Assembly: GCA_045631645.1 (NCBI GenBank)
Contig: JAZQVC010000031.1
Location: 1-64,000 of the forward strand
Length of the DNA: 64,000 nt
Source of the DNA: SIG459 sp045631645
GTDB taxonomy: Bacteria; Bacillota; Clostridia; Oscillospirales; Oscillospiraceae
Direction of reading: 5' to 3'
Both the position numbers and the translations under genes were made by a program. The notes beneath the pieces were generated by a model. It had not been told where the DNA came from, did no database searches, and worked only from the letters and a program-made list of their open reading frames with translations. Positions 9,298 to 17,134 of the stretch are shown here, in pieces (positions within the stretch are counted from its first letter, which is position 1; the number at the start of each line of letters is the position of its first letter).

Positions 9298-11070
9298 ATG
9301 GAGGCGCTTTCTCAGTTTCTTCTAAATATCTCTAAATGGATACTGCCTTTATTGTCCTTATGGCTGCTTCTCCGATGCGTCCGAAGCATGCTTCAGCAGA
9401 AATATAAGCCCGAAATTTGGGCCTATCTTGAAGACGCCAAGGGCAAGATTTATCCCCTCTCCCACTGGGAATGCCTTATAGGCCGCAGCAGAAGCTGCGA
9501 TATAGTTCTTCACTCCCCCGCCACCGCCAGAACCCACGCAAGCCTTATCCGCTCCGGAAACGGAAAATGGAAGCTTTATGACCTTGACTCCAAGGTTGGC
9601 AGCCTCGCAAACAGCGTCGAGGACAGCGGTGAGGGTATATCTGTACATGACGGGGATATTCTCTCTTTCGGCGATGTATCCTTCGTTTTCCACGACCTCA
9701 CAGAGGCGCAGCTTGCAGCAGTTGAATCCCAGCGCAACGCCCCCGGACGTGTAAGCCCTGCCCTGAGCATGCTCATCCTCACCACCATTCAGGGTCTCCT
9801 CGCTTTGCAGTTTTGCTTTGCGGACAATAAGGAATTTATTTTTGAAATTGTTCTCGGCTTTGCCGCCATTGCTGCGGTTGGCTGGTTTTACTATCTCATT
9901 ATGAGAGCTTTCGACCGCGTTGGCTTCGAGGTTGAGACCATCGCTCTTTTCCTTTCCACTCTCGGCATTGCGGTTGTTGCCACTTCTTCCCCCGAATATA
10001 TGCTCAAGCAGCTCATTTTGCTCCTTGCCGGCATTGTTTTCTATCTGATACTGGGCTTCTGGCTCCGAGATATCAGAAGAGCCAAAATCATGCGCTGGCC
10101 CGTTGCCGTTCTTGCACTGGGTCTTCTTGCTGTAAACCTTGTTGCGGGCGAGACAAGCTATGGCGCAACAAACTGGCTCAGCTTCGGCGGCTTCACTCTC
10201 CAGCCCTCCGAATTTGTCAAGATTGCTTATATCTATACCGGCACCGCCACCCTCGACCGCCTTTTCCGCGGACGAAACCTCTTTATGTTTATAGCATTCT
10301 CCGCAGTTTGCGTTGGTGCACTTGCACTCATGGGTGACTTCGGCACCGCACTTATATTCTTCTGCACATTCCTTGTTATATCTTTCCTTCGAAGCGGAAG
10401 CTTCGCCACCATTTTCCTCGCCCTTGCAGGCGCCGCTCTTGCGGTTATGCTTGTCCTCACCGTTAAGCCCTATGTTGCCCAGCGTTTCGCAACCTGGGGA
10501 CACATCTGGGACGATCCCTATGGCGCAGGCTGGCAGCAGACCCAAGGTCTTTCCGCTGCTGCTGAAGGCGGACTTTTCGGCGTAGGCGCAGGTCAGGGCT
10601 GGTGCAGAAACCTCTTTGCCGCTAACACGGACATGATTTTCTGCCTTCTCAGCGAGGAATTGGGTCTTATCATGACCCTCATTGCCATGCTGGGTGTTGT
10701 CGCTCTCGGTTTCTTTGCCGTTAGAAGCGCAAGCAGCGGACGCAGCAGCTTTTATGTTATCGCAGCATGCGCCGCCGCAAGCATGATGATGGTGCAGCTG
10801 GCTCTTAACTGCTTCGGCTGCGTTGATCTTCTCCCCTTCACCGGTGTCACCTTCCCCTTCGTCAGTAAGGGTGGCTCCAGCCTTATTTCCTGCTGGGCTT
10901 TGATTGCCTTTATAAAGGCCTCCGACACCCGTATGAACGCAAGCTTCTCCGTTAAACGCTCCTATAGCAAAAAGTATGCCCCTGTTGTTGCTCACTACGA
11001 AATGCTCTCTCAGCGCTCAGCAGAAGAGGAGTACTATGAGGAAGAGACAGAGGAGGATTGGGACGAATGA
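9298..11070 (+). CDS. FHA domain-FtsW/RodA/SpoVE fusion (SEDS glycosyltransferase)
   Basis: A 590-residue membrane protein. After an N-terminal transmembrane helix (about 8-27) comes a forkhead-associated domain (about 50-135) with the GRSRSCDIVL and HASLIR motifs that bind phosphothreonine. A SEDS polytopic domain of about ten helices follows (ANWLSFGGFTLQPSEFVKI, and the closing VTFPFVSKGGSSL signature). SEDS proteins polymerise peptidoglycan glycan strands with a partner class B PBP; the next gene, overlapping by ATGA, encodes one. The ATG at 9298 has AAAGGAGG upstream; the longer frame to 9175 has no ribosome site. The FHA domain implies control by a Ser/Thr kinase, recalling the fhaB-rodA-pbpA-pknAB cluster of Actinobacteria, but here as a fusion. 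Confidence 0.92.
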   Translation: MEALSQFLLNISKWILPLLSLWLLLRCVRSMLQQKYKPEIWAYLEDAKGKIYPLSHWECLIGRSRSCDIVLHSPATARTHASLIRSGNGKWKLYDLDSKVGSLANSVEDSGEGISVHDGDILSFGDVSFVFHDLTEAQLAAVESQRNAPGRVSPALSMLILTTIQGLLALQFCFADNKEFIFEIVLGFAAIAAVGWFYYLIMRAFDRVGFEVETIALFLSTLGIAVVATSSPEYMLKQLILLLAGIVFYLILGFWLRDIRRAKIMRWPVAVLALGLLAVNLVAGETSYGATNWLSFGGFTLQPSEFVKIAYIYTGTATLDRLFRGRNLFMFIAFSAVCVGALALMGDFGTALIFFCTFLVISFLRSGSFATIFLALAGAALAVMLVLTVKPYVAQRFATWGHIWDDPYGAGWQQTQGLSAAAEGGLFGVGAGQGWCRNLFAANTDMIFCLLSEELGLIMTLIAMLGVVALGFFAVRSASSGRSSFYVIAACAAASMMMVQLALNCFGCVDLLPFTGVTFPFVSKGGSSLISCWALIAFIKASDTRMNASFSVKRSYSKKYAPVVAHYEMLSQRSAEEEYYEEETEEDWDE

Positions 11071-12380
11071 AAAAAGTTAAAAACAGATCCTTCTCCGCCC
11101 TCATCATAGCTTTCGCAGTTATATTCGGCATGGTTTTCTACACTGTGCGCTACGCCTCCGACGGCGAGGATTGGGCAACCTTCACCGCAGACAGTCAGAT
11201 TGTTACCAGCGAGGGCAAACTCATTTCCGGTACTGTTTTGGACAGAAACGGCGTTTTGCTTGCAAAAGCGGATAACAGCAAGCAGGATTATTCTATCGAC
11301 CTTCTCACACGTGTTTCCACTCTCCACGCAGTTGGTGATTTCCCCGGAAATATCGGCACGGGCGCACTCAGCGTTTTTGCCGACCATCTTTCCGGATATA
11401 ACCCAATCACGGGCATCACCGGCGAGGGCGGAACAGTTAAACTCAGCATAGATTCCCGCATCAATGCCATTGCCTATGAAGCTCTGGCCGGAAGAAAAGG
11501 CGCTGTGCTGATAAGCAACTATGAAACCGGCGAGATTCTCTGCATGGTCTCCGCCCCCTCCTATGACCCCCTTGTGGGTTTTGACAGCGCAGATCCCTCC
11601 TACTCAGGCGCTTATCTCAACCGCTGCATTTCCTCCGCATTCACTCCCGGCTCTGTTTTCAAGCTCGTTACCACCGCAGCAGCGCTTGAACAGATTGACG
11701 ATATTTATTCCCGCCGCTTTAACTGCGAGGGACAAAGCTATGTTGACGGCTCTATAATCAACTGCACGGGCATCCACGGCGAACAGACCATTGAGCAGGC
11801 TCTTGCAAACAGCTGCAACTGCGCCTTTGCGGAGCTGAGCCTTCTCCTCGGCGGCGACACCCTTGAAAAATACGCTTCCGACTACGGCTTCACCTCCTCC
11901 CATTCCCTCAGCGGCATTGACACCAAGAAAGGCCGCTTTGAGGCTTTTGACAGGGGCACTCCCGGTCTTGCATGGTCAGGAATCGGTCAGGCAACGGATC
12001 TTGTTTGCCCTTACAGCATGCTTCGCTTCACCTCAGCCATCGCTAACGGAGGAACCGCCATTGAAGGCAGCCTCATCTACGGCGAGACAGGCAAAATGAG
12101 CACTCTTATAGCTCCCGACACCGCTCAGACTCTTGCGGAAATGATGAGCTATAATGTACATACCGCCTACGGCTCCTGGCTTTTCCCCGGTCTTGACATG
12201 TGCGCAAAATCCGGCACTGCCGAAGTTGGCGACGGAAGCAGCCATTCCTGGTTCACTGGATTTATCACAAACGAAGGTCACCCCTACGCATTTACCGTTA
12301 TCATTGAAAATGCAGGCGGCGGTCTCCGCAATGCCGGCGCCCTTGCAAACACTGTGCTTCAGGCACTTGTTACGGAGTAA
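11067..12380 (+). CDS. Penicillin-binding transpeptidase (class B-like, PbpA type)
   Basis: A 437-residue protein with one N-terminal membrane anchor (about 8-27) and a short pre-domain, then the transpeptidase domain. The catalytic triad of motifs is complete: SVFK (Ser196-Lys199), SCN (249-251) and KSGT (Lys381). It should cross-link peptidoglycan outside the membrane, paired with the SEDS protein just upstream (4-base ATGA overlap). It is shorter than a standard PBP2/FtsI because the dimerisation region is reduced, as in the PbpA group that accompanies FHA/SEDS operons. AGGAGG ends 10 bases before the ATG; a TTG at 11058 lies too close to it. Confidence 0.9.
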   Translation: MKKVKNRSFSALIIAFAVIFGMVFYTVRYASDGEDWATFTADSQIVTSEGKLISGTVLDRNGVLLAKADNSKQDYSIDLLTRVSTLHAVGDFPGNIGTGALSVFADHLSGYNPITGITGEGGTVKLSIDSRINAIAYEALAGRKGAVLISNYETGEILCMVSAPSYDPLVGFDSADPSYSGAYLNRCISSAFTPGSVFKLVTTAAALEQIDDIYSRRFNCEGQSYVDGSIINCTGIHGEQTIEQALANSCNCAFAELSLLLGGDTLEKYASDYGFTSSHSLSGIDTKKGRFEAFDRGTPGLAWSGIGQATDLVCPYSMLRFTSAIANGGTAIEGSLIYGETGKMSTLIAPDTAQTLAEMMSYNVHTAYGSWLFPGLDMCAKSGTAEVGDGSSHSWFTGFITNEGHPYAFTVIIENAGGGLRNAGALANTVLQALVTE

Positions 12381-12386
12381 CTTAAA

Positions 12387-14258
12387 ATGATAGACATTTC
12401 CATCAAGGAACTGAAAAAAGCATATGACGACGGAGTGAATATTCTCGACGGTCTTAGCTTCGATGTGCAGGCCGGAGAGCATATAGGCATTCTGGGCAGA
12501 AACGGCTGCGGAAAAACTACCCTTTTCCGCATTCTCTCCGGGGAAATCCACCACGATGACGGTGAGATTTTCATGGCCAAGGGCAAGAGAATAGGCCTTA
12601 TTTCCCAGATACCCGTCTACCCTGCTCATTACACCACCGAGGATGTTCTCAAAACCGCCCATGACAGAGTTTATGCCATAGGCAGACGCATTGATGAGCT
12701 CACTCATCTTATGGAAAAAGATCCTTCCGAGGATGTTTTTCGCGAATATGACCGCCTAACTGCTGACTTTGAGCGTCTCGGAGGCTACGACACAGAGTTT
12801 GAGCGCAGCCGCGTTGCCAATGGTCTCGACATTCCTCCCTCTATGCGCGAGCGACTTTTCAGCCAGCTTTCAGGCGGCGAAAAAACAAGAGTTAACCTTG
12901 CCCGTCTTATCCTTGAGGACACGGACATCCTCCTTCTTGACGAGCCCACCAACCATCTTGATCTCCACGCTACTGAATGGCTCGAAGATTATGTAAACCA
13001 TTTCAAGGGTACTGTTCTTGCAATAAGTCATGACCGATGGTTTCTCGACACCGTTGCTCAGCGCTGCATTGAGATAGTGGACGGCAAGGCGGAGTTTTAT
13101 TCCGGCAACTATAGCTTCTTCGTTGAAGAAAAGCAGCGCCGCTTCGACGAGATGATGAAAAAATACGAAAAGGACCAGGCGAAGATAAAGCAGCTGACCA
13201 AGGCTGCAGAACAGATGCACCTTTGGGCCTTTATGGGCATGGACAAGCTTCATAAGCGCGCTTTCTCCATGGAAAAGCGCATTGAAAAGCTTCAAAGTTC
13301 TCCCAAGCCCAAAACTTCGAAGAAGCTCAATGCCAAATTCTCCTCCAAGGAGTTTTATGGCGACGAGGTTCTCCTCATTGACGGCGTCAGCAAGGCATTT
13401 GGCGAGAAAACACTTTTTACCGACCTTGAGCTTCTGATTGAAGGTCAGGAACGAATTGCCCTTATAGGCGACAACGGCACTGGCAAATCCACCTTTATAA
13501 AGCTTATTATGGGTGAAGAATTTGCAGATAAAGGCTTCATCCGCAAAGGCCCCACCGTCAAGTCCGCTTATCTCCCCCAGATAATTCATTTTGACCACCC
13601 TCAGCGCACGCTCTATGACACCATGATTTATGACTGCGGATGCTCTCCTCAGGAAGCACGCGACAGACTGGGGCATTTCCTCTTTTCCGGAGAGGACGTT
13701 TTCAAGAGCGTAGGCACCCTATCCGGCGGTGAGCAGAGCCGTCTGCGCCTTTGCATGCTTATGCGGGGAGACATTAACTTCCTCATCCTGGACGAGCCTA
13801 CCAACCATCTTGATATCGCCTCCCGCGAATGGATTGAATCCGCCATACTGGACTATGAAGAGGCTCTGCTTTTTGTAAGCCACGACCGTTGGTTTATTGA
13901 AAAGTTTGCCACAAGAATATGGGAGCTTCGTGACGGAAAGATCACCGACTACAGAGGCACTTTTTCTCAATTCCGCGAATTCAAGGCCCGTCAGCAATCC
14001 ATTCAGTATGCGCAGGCCAAAAAAGAGCCCACAAAAAAAGAAACTCCCCCTAAAAAGACCAGCCAGAACACGGAAAAGCGCATAGCACGCATCGAAAAGG
14101 ACATTGCAAAGCTTGAAGAGCAGATTGCCGAAAAGGATGCACTCTGCGAGGAGTTTGCCAGCGACTATCAGAAGCTTATGGAAATAGGCGAAGAAAAGGC
14201 GCTTCTCGAGCAGCAGCTTGAAGAGCTTTACCTGCTTTGGGAGGAGCTTAACTCATGA
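12387..14258 (+). CDS. ABC-F family ATPase (two ABC domains)
   Basis: A 623-residue soluble protein with two ABC domains and no membrane segment. Seen: Walker A loops GRNGCGKTT and GDNGTGKST, signature motifs LSGGEKTRV (about 161) and LSGGEQSRL, and two LDEPTNHLD Walker B/H-loop stretches, joined by the charged inter-domain linker. A lysine-rich C-terminal coiled coil (about 555-620) resembles Uup/YdiF. ABC-F proteins act on ribosomes to relieve stalling or protect against antibiotics. The exact subfamily cannot be settled by eye, so no symbol is given. It lies 6 bases after the PBP gene and overlaps the next gene by ATGA, so it is part of the cell-wall operon. Confidence 0.9.
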   Translation: MIDISIKELKKAYDDGVNILDGLSFDVQAGEHIGILGRNGCGKTTLFRILSGEIHHDDGEIFMAKGKRIGLISQIPVYPAHYTTEDVLKTAHDRVYAIGRRIDELTHLMEKDPSEDVFREYDRLTADFERLGGYDTEFERSRVANGLDIPPSMRERLFSQLSGGEKTRVNLARLILEDTDILLLDEPTNHLDLHATEWLEDYVNHFKGTVLAISHDRWFLDTVAQRCIEIVDGKAEFYSGNYSFFVEEKQRRFDEMMKKYEKDQAKIKQLTKAAEQMHLWAFMGMDKLHKRAFSMEKRIEKLQSSPKPKTSKKLNAKFSSKEFYGDEVLLIDGVSKAFGEKTLFTDLELLIEGQERIALIGDNGTGKSTFIKLIMGEEFADKGFIRKGPTVKSAYLPQIIHFDHPQRTLYDTMIYDCGCSPQEARDRLGHFLFSGEDVFKSVGTLSGGEQSRLRLCMLMRGDINFLILDEPTNHLDIASREWIESAILDYEEALLFVSHDRWFIEKFATRIWELRDGKITDYRGTFSQFREFKARQQSIQYAQAKKEPTKKETPPKKTSQNTEKRIARIEKDIAKLEEQIAEKDALCEEFASDYQKLMEIGEEKALLEQQLEELYLLWEELNS

Positions 14259-14983
14259 AAAAAGGCTTTTACATCGCAGCGGGTATAATTTTGCTCATTG
14301 CGGCATTTCTTCGCTTTGCTCTTATCGGCTACTCTTTCCTTGCCTACTGCCTTATGTGTGCAGCTGCAGTTGTGCTTATTTACGGCTTTTTGATAAGACA
14401 CAGAAAAAAGGCTCTGCTGATAATTCTCTCCGCCCTTCTCTTCCTCGGCTTTTGCCTTTTTGCCTACATGGAAATCCCCGTAATTCTCGATGCCCGCGGT
14501 GACAAAAATGTTGACGCGGACTATGTAATAGTCCTCGGTGCCGGAGTCAACGGAAGCAAACCTTCCCTTTCTATGATAAACAGAATGACCCCCACCATTG
14601 AATATATGTCAAAGCACCCCGACTGCATCGCCATACTCACAGGCGGCAAGGGTGAGGGCGAAAACCTCAGCGAAGCGCAGGCAATGTTTGATTATCTTAC
14701 AGCCCACGGAGTTGATCCCGATAGACTCATCAAGGAGGATAAGGCCACTTCCACCGAAGAAAACCTTAAATTTTCCTTCGAGATTATAGGTGAAGAACTT
14801 GAGGAAAGCACTGTTGCCGTTATAAGCAGCGAGTACCATCTCCACCGCGCCAAAACCATGGGAAAAATGCTGGGCAAAGAGCTTTACGGCATTCCCGGAC
14901 GCACAAGCTATCCCGTTTTAAGGCTCAACTATTTCATTCGCGAAGCCTTCGGCATGGTGCATCTCCGGGTATACGGAATTTAA
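14255..14983 (+). CDS. YdcF/SanA-like DUF218 protein
   Basis: A 242-residue protein with three hydrophobic N-terminal segments (about 5-24, 27-45, 49-68) followed by a DUF218 domain: ADYVIVLGAG, ILTGGKGEGE, the ATSTEENLKFS block and VISSEYHLHRA. DUF218 proteins (YdcF, SanA, ElyC) are linked to envelope and lipid-carrier metabolism, though the reaction is not established. Its ATGA overlap with the ABC-F gene makes it the last gene of the FHA-FtsW operon; a terminator follows. Confidence 0.85.
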   Translation: MKKGFYIAAGIILLIAAFLRFALIGYSFLAYCLMCAAAVVLIYGFLIRHRKKALLIILSALLFLGFCLFAYMEIPVILDARGDKNVDADYVIVLGAGVNGSKPSLSMINRMTPTIEYMSKHPDCIAILTGGKGEGENLSEAQAMFDYLTAHGVDPDRLIKEDKATSTEENLKFSFEIIGEELEESTVAVISSEYHLHRAKTMGKMLGKELYGIPGRTSYPVLRLNYFIREAFGMVHLRVYGI

Positions 14984-15006
14984 TATTAACCCACAAATAT
15001 GGTTTT

Positions 15007-15040
15007 AGTCCCGACAGGTAACCCTGTCGGGACTATTCTT
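15007..15040 (+). terminator. Terminator after the FHA-FtsW operon
   Basis: A 12-bp perfect stem (AGTCCCGACAGG/CCTGTCGGGACT) with a TAAC loop. The T-tract is poor (ATTCTTG), so termination may be partial. Confidence 0.7.
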
Positions 15041-15082
15041 GTATGTGGTACAATTTTATGATAAACTGGATATAACAATCGT

Positions 15083-15443
15083 ACAAACTTGAATTTGGCG
15101 AAAGGAGTTAGTTGGTATGAAAAAGTTGATAGCATTAGTTTTAGCGTTGGTTTGTGTTCTCTCTTTAGTCGGTTGCAACAAAAAGTCTGAAACTGGGCTT
15201 ATTATGGTCGACGGTGTGTTGTATGAAGCACAATATCCGATGCCTGCAGAAATTGACTCAAGCGCAATCGCTGGGCACATTGAGTTCTACACCGAAGCAA
15301 TTCCAACTAAAGATAATGAAACAAGCATTAGCGAAGATTTGGTAGGTGAGCCTTATGCAAAAGTGGATGGAGGAATTGCTCTGCTATACCAAAATGAATG
15401 GTGGCTATGTACAGAGAAATCAGCAAGCTAAATTCCAATTTGT
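15083..15443 (+). repeat. Cassette 1: 361-bp unit bounded by 15-bp inverted repeats
   Basis: Left boundary ACAAACTTGAATTTG (15083-15097), right boundary TAAATTCCAATTTGT (15429-15443). The two are inverted copies of each other with about three mismatches, and each is itself nearly palindromic. They enclose a single short gene tightly: the ribosome site follows the left repeat and the stop codon touches the right one. The same pair of repeats bounds cassette 2. Confidence 0.6.
15117..15431 (+). CDS. Small predicted lipoprotein, cassette gene
   Basis: A 104-residue protein with a lipoprotein signal peptide: basic start, hydrophobic run, and lipobox LVGC with Cys at about 19. The mature part (about 85 residues) has no recognised domain; it is mildly acidic and ends with NEWWLCTEKSAS. 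AAAGGAG lies 10 bases before the ATG. Codon use is AT-rich (many TTA, TTG, AAA), unlike the GC-richer neighbours, so it was probably acquired. It may belong to a family of small extracellular lipoproteins common in gut Clostridia, but I cannot name one. Confidence 0.75.
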   Translation: MKKLIALVLALVCVLSLVGCNKKSETGLIMVDGVLYEAQYPMPAEIDSSAIAGHIEFYTEAIPTKDNETSISEDLVGEPYAKVDGGIALLYQNEWWLCTEKSAS

Positions 15444-15476
15444 CGAATAGATTTAAGTGCGCGGTTTTGCGTCGCA

Positions 15477-15647
15477 CCAAAGCCTCCCTTGTGTAAAGGG
15501 AGGTGGCACGGCGAAGCCGTGACGGAGGGATTGTGCGGTAGGCACTTGTTCTATTGCGGGTCTTCTGCGAAATCGTACTGCGGTAACAATCCCTCAGTCA
15601 AAAATCAGAAGATTTTTGACAGCTCCCTTTACACAAGGGAGCCTTGG
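15477..15647. mobile_element. MITE-like element with long terminal inverted repeats
   Basis: About 171 bp. The left end (CCAAAGCCTCCCTTGTGTAA...) and right end (...TTACACAAGGGAGCCTTGG) are inverted copies over roughly 55 bases, each carrying an inner hairpin (CACGGCGAAGCCGTG on the left, TCAAAAATC...GATTTTTGA on the right). There is no coding capacity. Elements with this CTCCCTTGTGTAAAGGGAG signature are, to my knowledge, widespread in Clostridia genomes as non-autonomous repeats. Short hairpins flank it on both sides (about 15457-15477 and 15647-15662). Confidence 0.8.
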
Positions 15648-15667
15648 GCGCTGTAAGCGCCATTGAA

Positions 15668-16232
15668 ACAAACTTGAATTTGACGAGGAGGTATTGTATG
15701 GGAAAAATTCTTGGTTCCTGGAGTGGAATGAGAAAGTATCTTGAGCAAGAAATGCTTGCCCCCACCCTTCAAGGTAGACTCCGCTATGGCTGTACAGCTT
15801 ATGTTGGAATGGATGGATGTCATATTTTTGAGGTTTGTATAGATGGAACACAAGTAAAACGTTTCTCTTGGGAAACAGTCAATACATACTTTATCAATAA
15901 TGGATATACCACAAACCCTAATCCAAATGGCATTGGTGAATATTGGGCAGATTTTTGGCATTTAATGGACAAGTACCCTCTTGATAAACGAACAGAATAT
16001 ACGGACGACGAATTTTGCCAAGCATTAGAAGTATATCGTAACCAAGACATACAAGACAGTATTAACTCACAACACCCGCTTGTTAGAATGTTTGCTGTTT
16101 TAGACAGAAGAATTGGAAAAAGAACACTTATTAAACTGCACAAGACCATAGAAGAACAACCTGAATGGCTACGTCAGTTTTATTTATTGAGATTGCATTC
16201 AGAGAATATCTGTTAATCAAATTCCAATTTGT
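15668..16232 (+). repeat. Cassette 2: 565-bp unit bounded by the same 15-bp inverted repeats
   Basis: Left boundary ACAAACTTGAATTTG (15668-15682) is identical to that of cassette 1; the right boundary CAAATTCCAATTTGT (16218-16232) differs from cassette 1 only at its first base. Both cassettes continue similarly past the repeats: NCGA before the ribosome site and C(G/T)AA after the right repeat. The enclosed genes are unrelated to each other, so the repeats mark the unit rather than a gene duplication. Confidence 0.6.
15698..16216 (+). CDS. Conserved hypothetical protein, possibly SF0329 family; cassette gene
   Basis: A 172-residue soluble protein without signal peptide or membrane segment. 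From memory, the opening (MGKILGSWSGMRKYLEQEML, with CTAYVGMDGCHIFEV further on) resembles proteins annotated as SF0329 family, of unknown function; I cannot verify this. The ATG follows GAGGAGGT at good spacing; the frame extends upstream to 15644 but over the boundary repeat and without a ribosome site. Codon use is AT-rich (about 40% GC by eye) against GC-richer neighbours. It lies in cassette 2, next to a MITE, consistent with horizontal transfer. Confidence 0.65.
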   Translation: MGKILGSWSGMRKYLEQEMLAPTLQGRLRYGCTAYVGMDGCHIFEVCIDGTQVKRFSWETVNTYFINNGYTTNPNPNGIGEYWADFWHLMDKYPLDKRTEYTDDEFCQALEVYRNQDIQDSINSQHPLVRMFAVLDRRIGKRTLIKLHKTIEEQPEWLRQFYLLRLHSENIC

Positions 16233-16265
16233 CTAACTGAATAATACCGCGATATCAAAAACTAA

Positions 16266-16301
16266 AATCCTCCCCACGAAAATCTCATGGGGAGGATTTT
16301 T
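16266..16301 (+). terminator. Terminator downstream of the cassette island
   Basis: An 11-bp perfect stem (AATCCTCCCCA and complement), 11-base loop, then TTTTTCT. It separates the island from the trmB operon. Confidence 0.88.
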
Positions 16302-16346
16302 CTAATTTACCCTACATCTATACTATGGGTTTTTATCTTATTTCCA

Positions 16347-16374
16347 TTGATGTTTACATAAAAGTATGCTATTC
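16347..16374 (+). promoter_or_regulatory. Possible promoter of the trmB operon
   Basis: TTGATG, 16-base spacer, TATTCT with a TGC extension in front of the -10 box, about 35 bases before the trmB ATG. Weak -35. Confidence 0.45.
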
Positions 16375-16408
16375 TAAAGGGTAGAACAAATATGAGGAGA
16401 GTAATCCT

Positions 16409-17134
16409 ATGAGAATGAGAAAAAAGCCCAATCTTCTTCCCAGAATGGAGAAGGCCGGCTCTGCACTTATAAACCAGCCCGAAACCATGCCCGGCAAGTG
16501 GAAAGAGAGTTTCCCCGGCTACAAGGAGCTTTGGCTCGAGCTTGGCTGCGGAAAAGGTCGCTTCACTGCGGATACCGCTGAGGCAAATCCCGAAATATTC
16601 CTCGTAGCCGTTGAAAAAGTTCCCGACGCCATGGTTGTTGGCATGGAGCGCGTTGTATCCCGCGGCATTGAAAATGTCCGCTTTATGGACAGAGATGTTG
16701 TTCTTCTTCCCGAAATTTTCGCTATGGGCGAGGTTGACAGAGTTTTCGTGAACTTCTGCGATCCCTGGCCCAAGAGCCGCGACGCAAAGCACCGCCTCAC
16801 CGCCCCCGGCTTCCAGCGCCTTTACGCGGATGTTCTCCCTATCGGCGGCGAGATACATTTCAAGACCGATAATCTCCCTCTCTTCCAGTGGAGCCTTGAG
16901 CAGTTTGCGCTTGAGGGTTGGGATCTCAAGGAAGTCACAAATGACCTCCATGAAAATGGCATCTGCGGCATTATGACCGACTATGAGGCAAAGTTCCATG
17001 CAGAAGGAATTAAGATAAACCGTCTTGTTGCCATCAAAACCGCAAACACCAAAACCACCGCCGACGGCGAGGTTGAGAGACTTCGCAACGCAAGTCTTTC
17101 CGATGCCAGAGGCAGACAGGAGAATCAGGAATGA
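16409..17134 (+). CDS. trmB: tRNA (guanine-N7-)-methyltransferase
   Basis: A 241-residue SAM-dependent methyltransferase that makes m7G46 in tRNA. Seen: the LELGCGKGRF SAM-binding loop (about residues 46-55), the FCDPWPKSRDAKHRL motif that defines TrmB, and HFKTDNLPLF. A basic N-terminus (MRMRKKPNLLPRM) is usual for the family in Bacillota. The ATG has GAGGAG upstream. The C-terminal tail after about residue 212 is variable. It heads an operon in which every following junction is a 4-base overlap or a few bases. Confidence 0.95.
   Translation: MRMRKKPNLLPRMEKAGSALINQPETMPGKWKESFPGYKELWLELGCGKGRFTADTAEANPEIFLVAVEKVPDAMVVGMERVVSRGIENVRFMDRDVVLLPEIFAMGEVDRVFVNFCDPWPKSRDAKHRLTAPGFQRLYADVLPIGGEIHFKTDNLPLFQWSLEQFALEGWDLKEVTNDLHENGICGIMTDYEAKFHAEGIKINRLVAIKTANTKTTADGEVERLRNASLSDARGRQENQE

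Noticed and set aside
9358..10995. 545-residue open frame opposite the FHA-FtsW gene
   Set aside because: Cys/Gly/Glu-rich shadow translation without domain or ribosome site.
15431..15450. Spo0A box in the cassette right repeat (TTTGTCGAA)
   Set aside because: The second cassette reads TTTGTCTAA at the same place and the site lies downstream of a gene, so a 0A box is unlikely.
15083..16232. Integron attC sites at the cassette boundaries
   Set aside because: The repeats lack the GTTRRRY core and the R''/L'' layout of attC, and no integrase gene is in the window.
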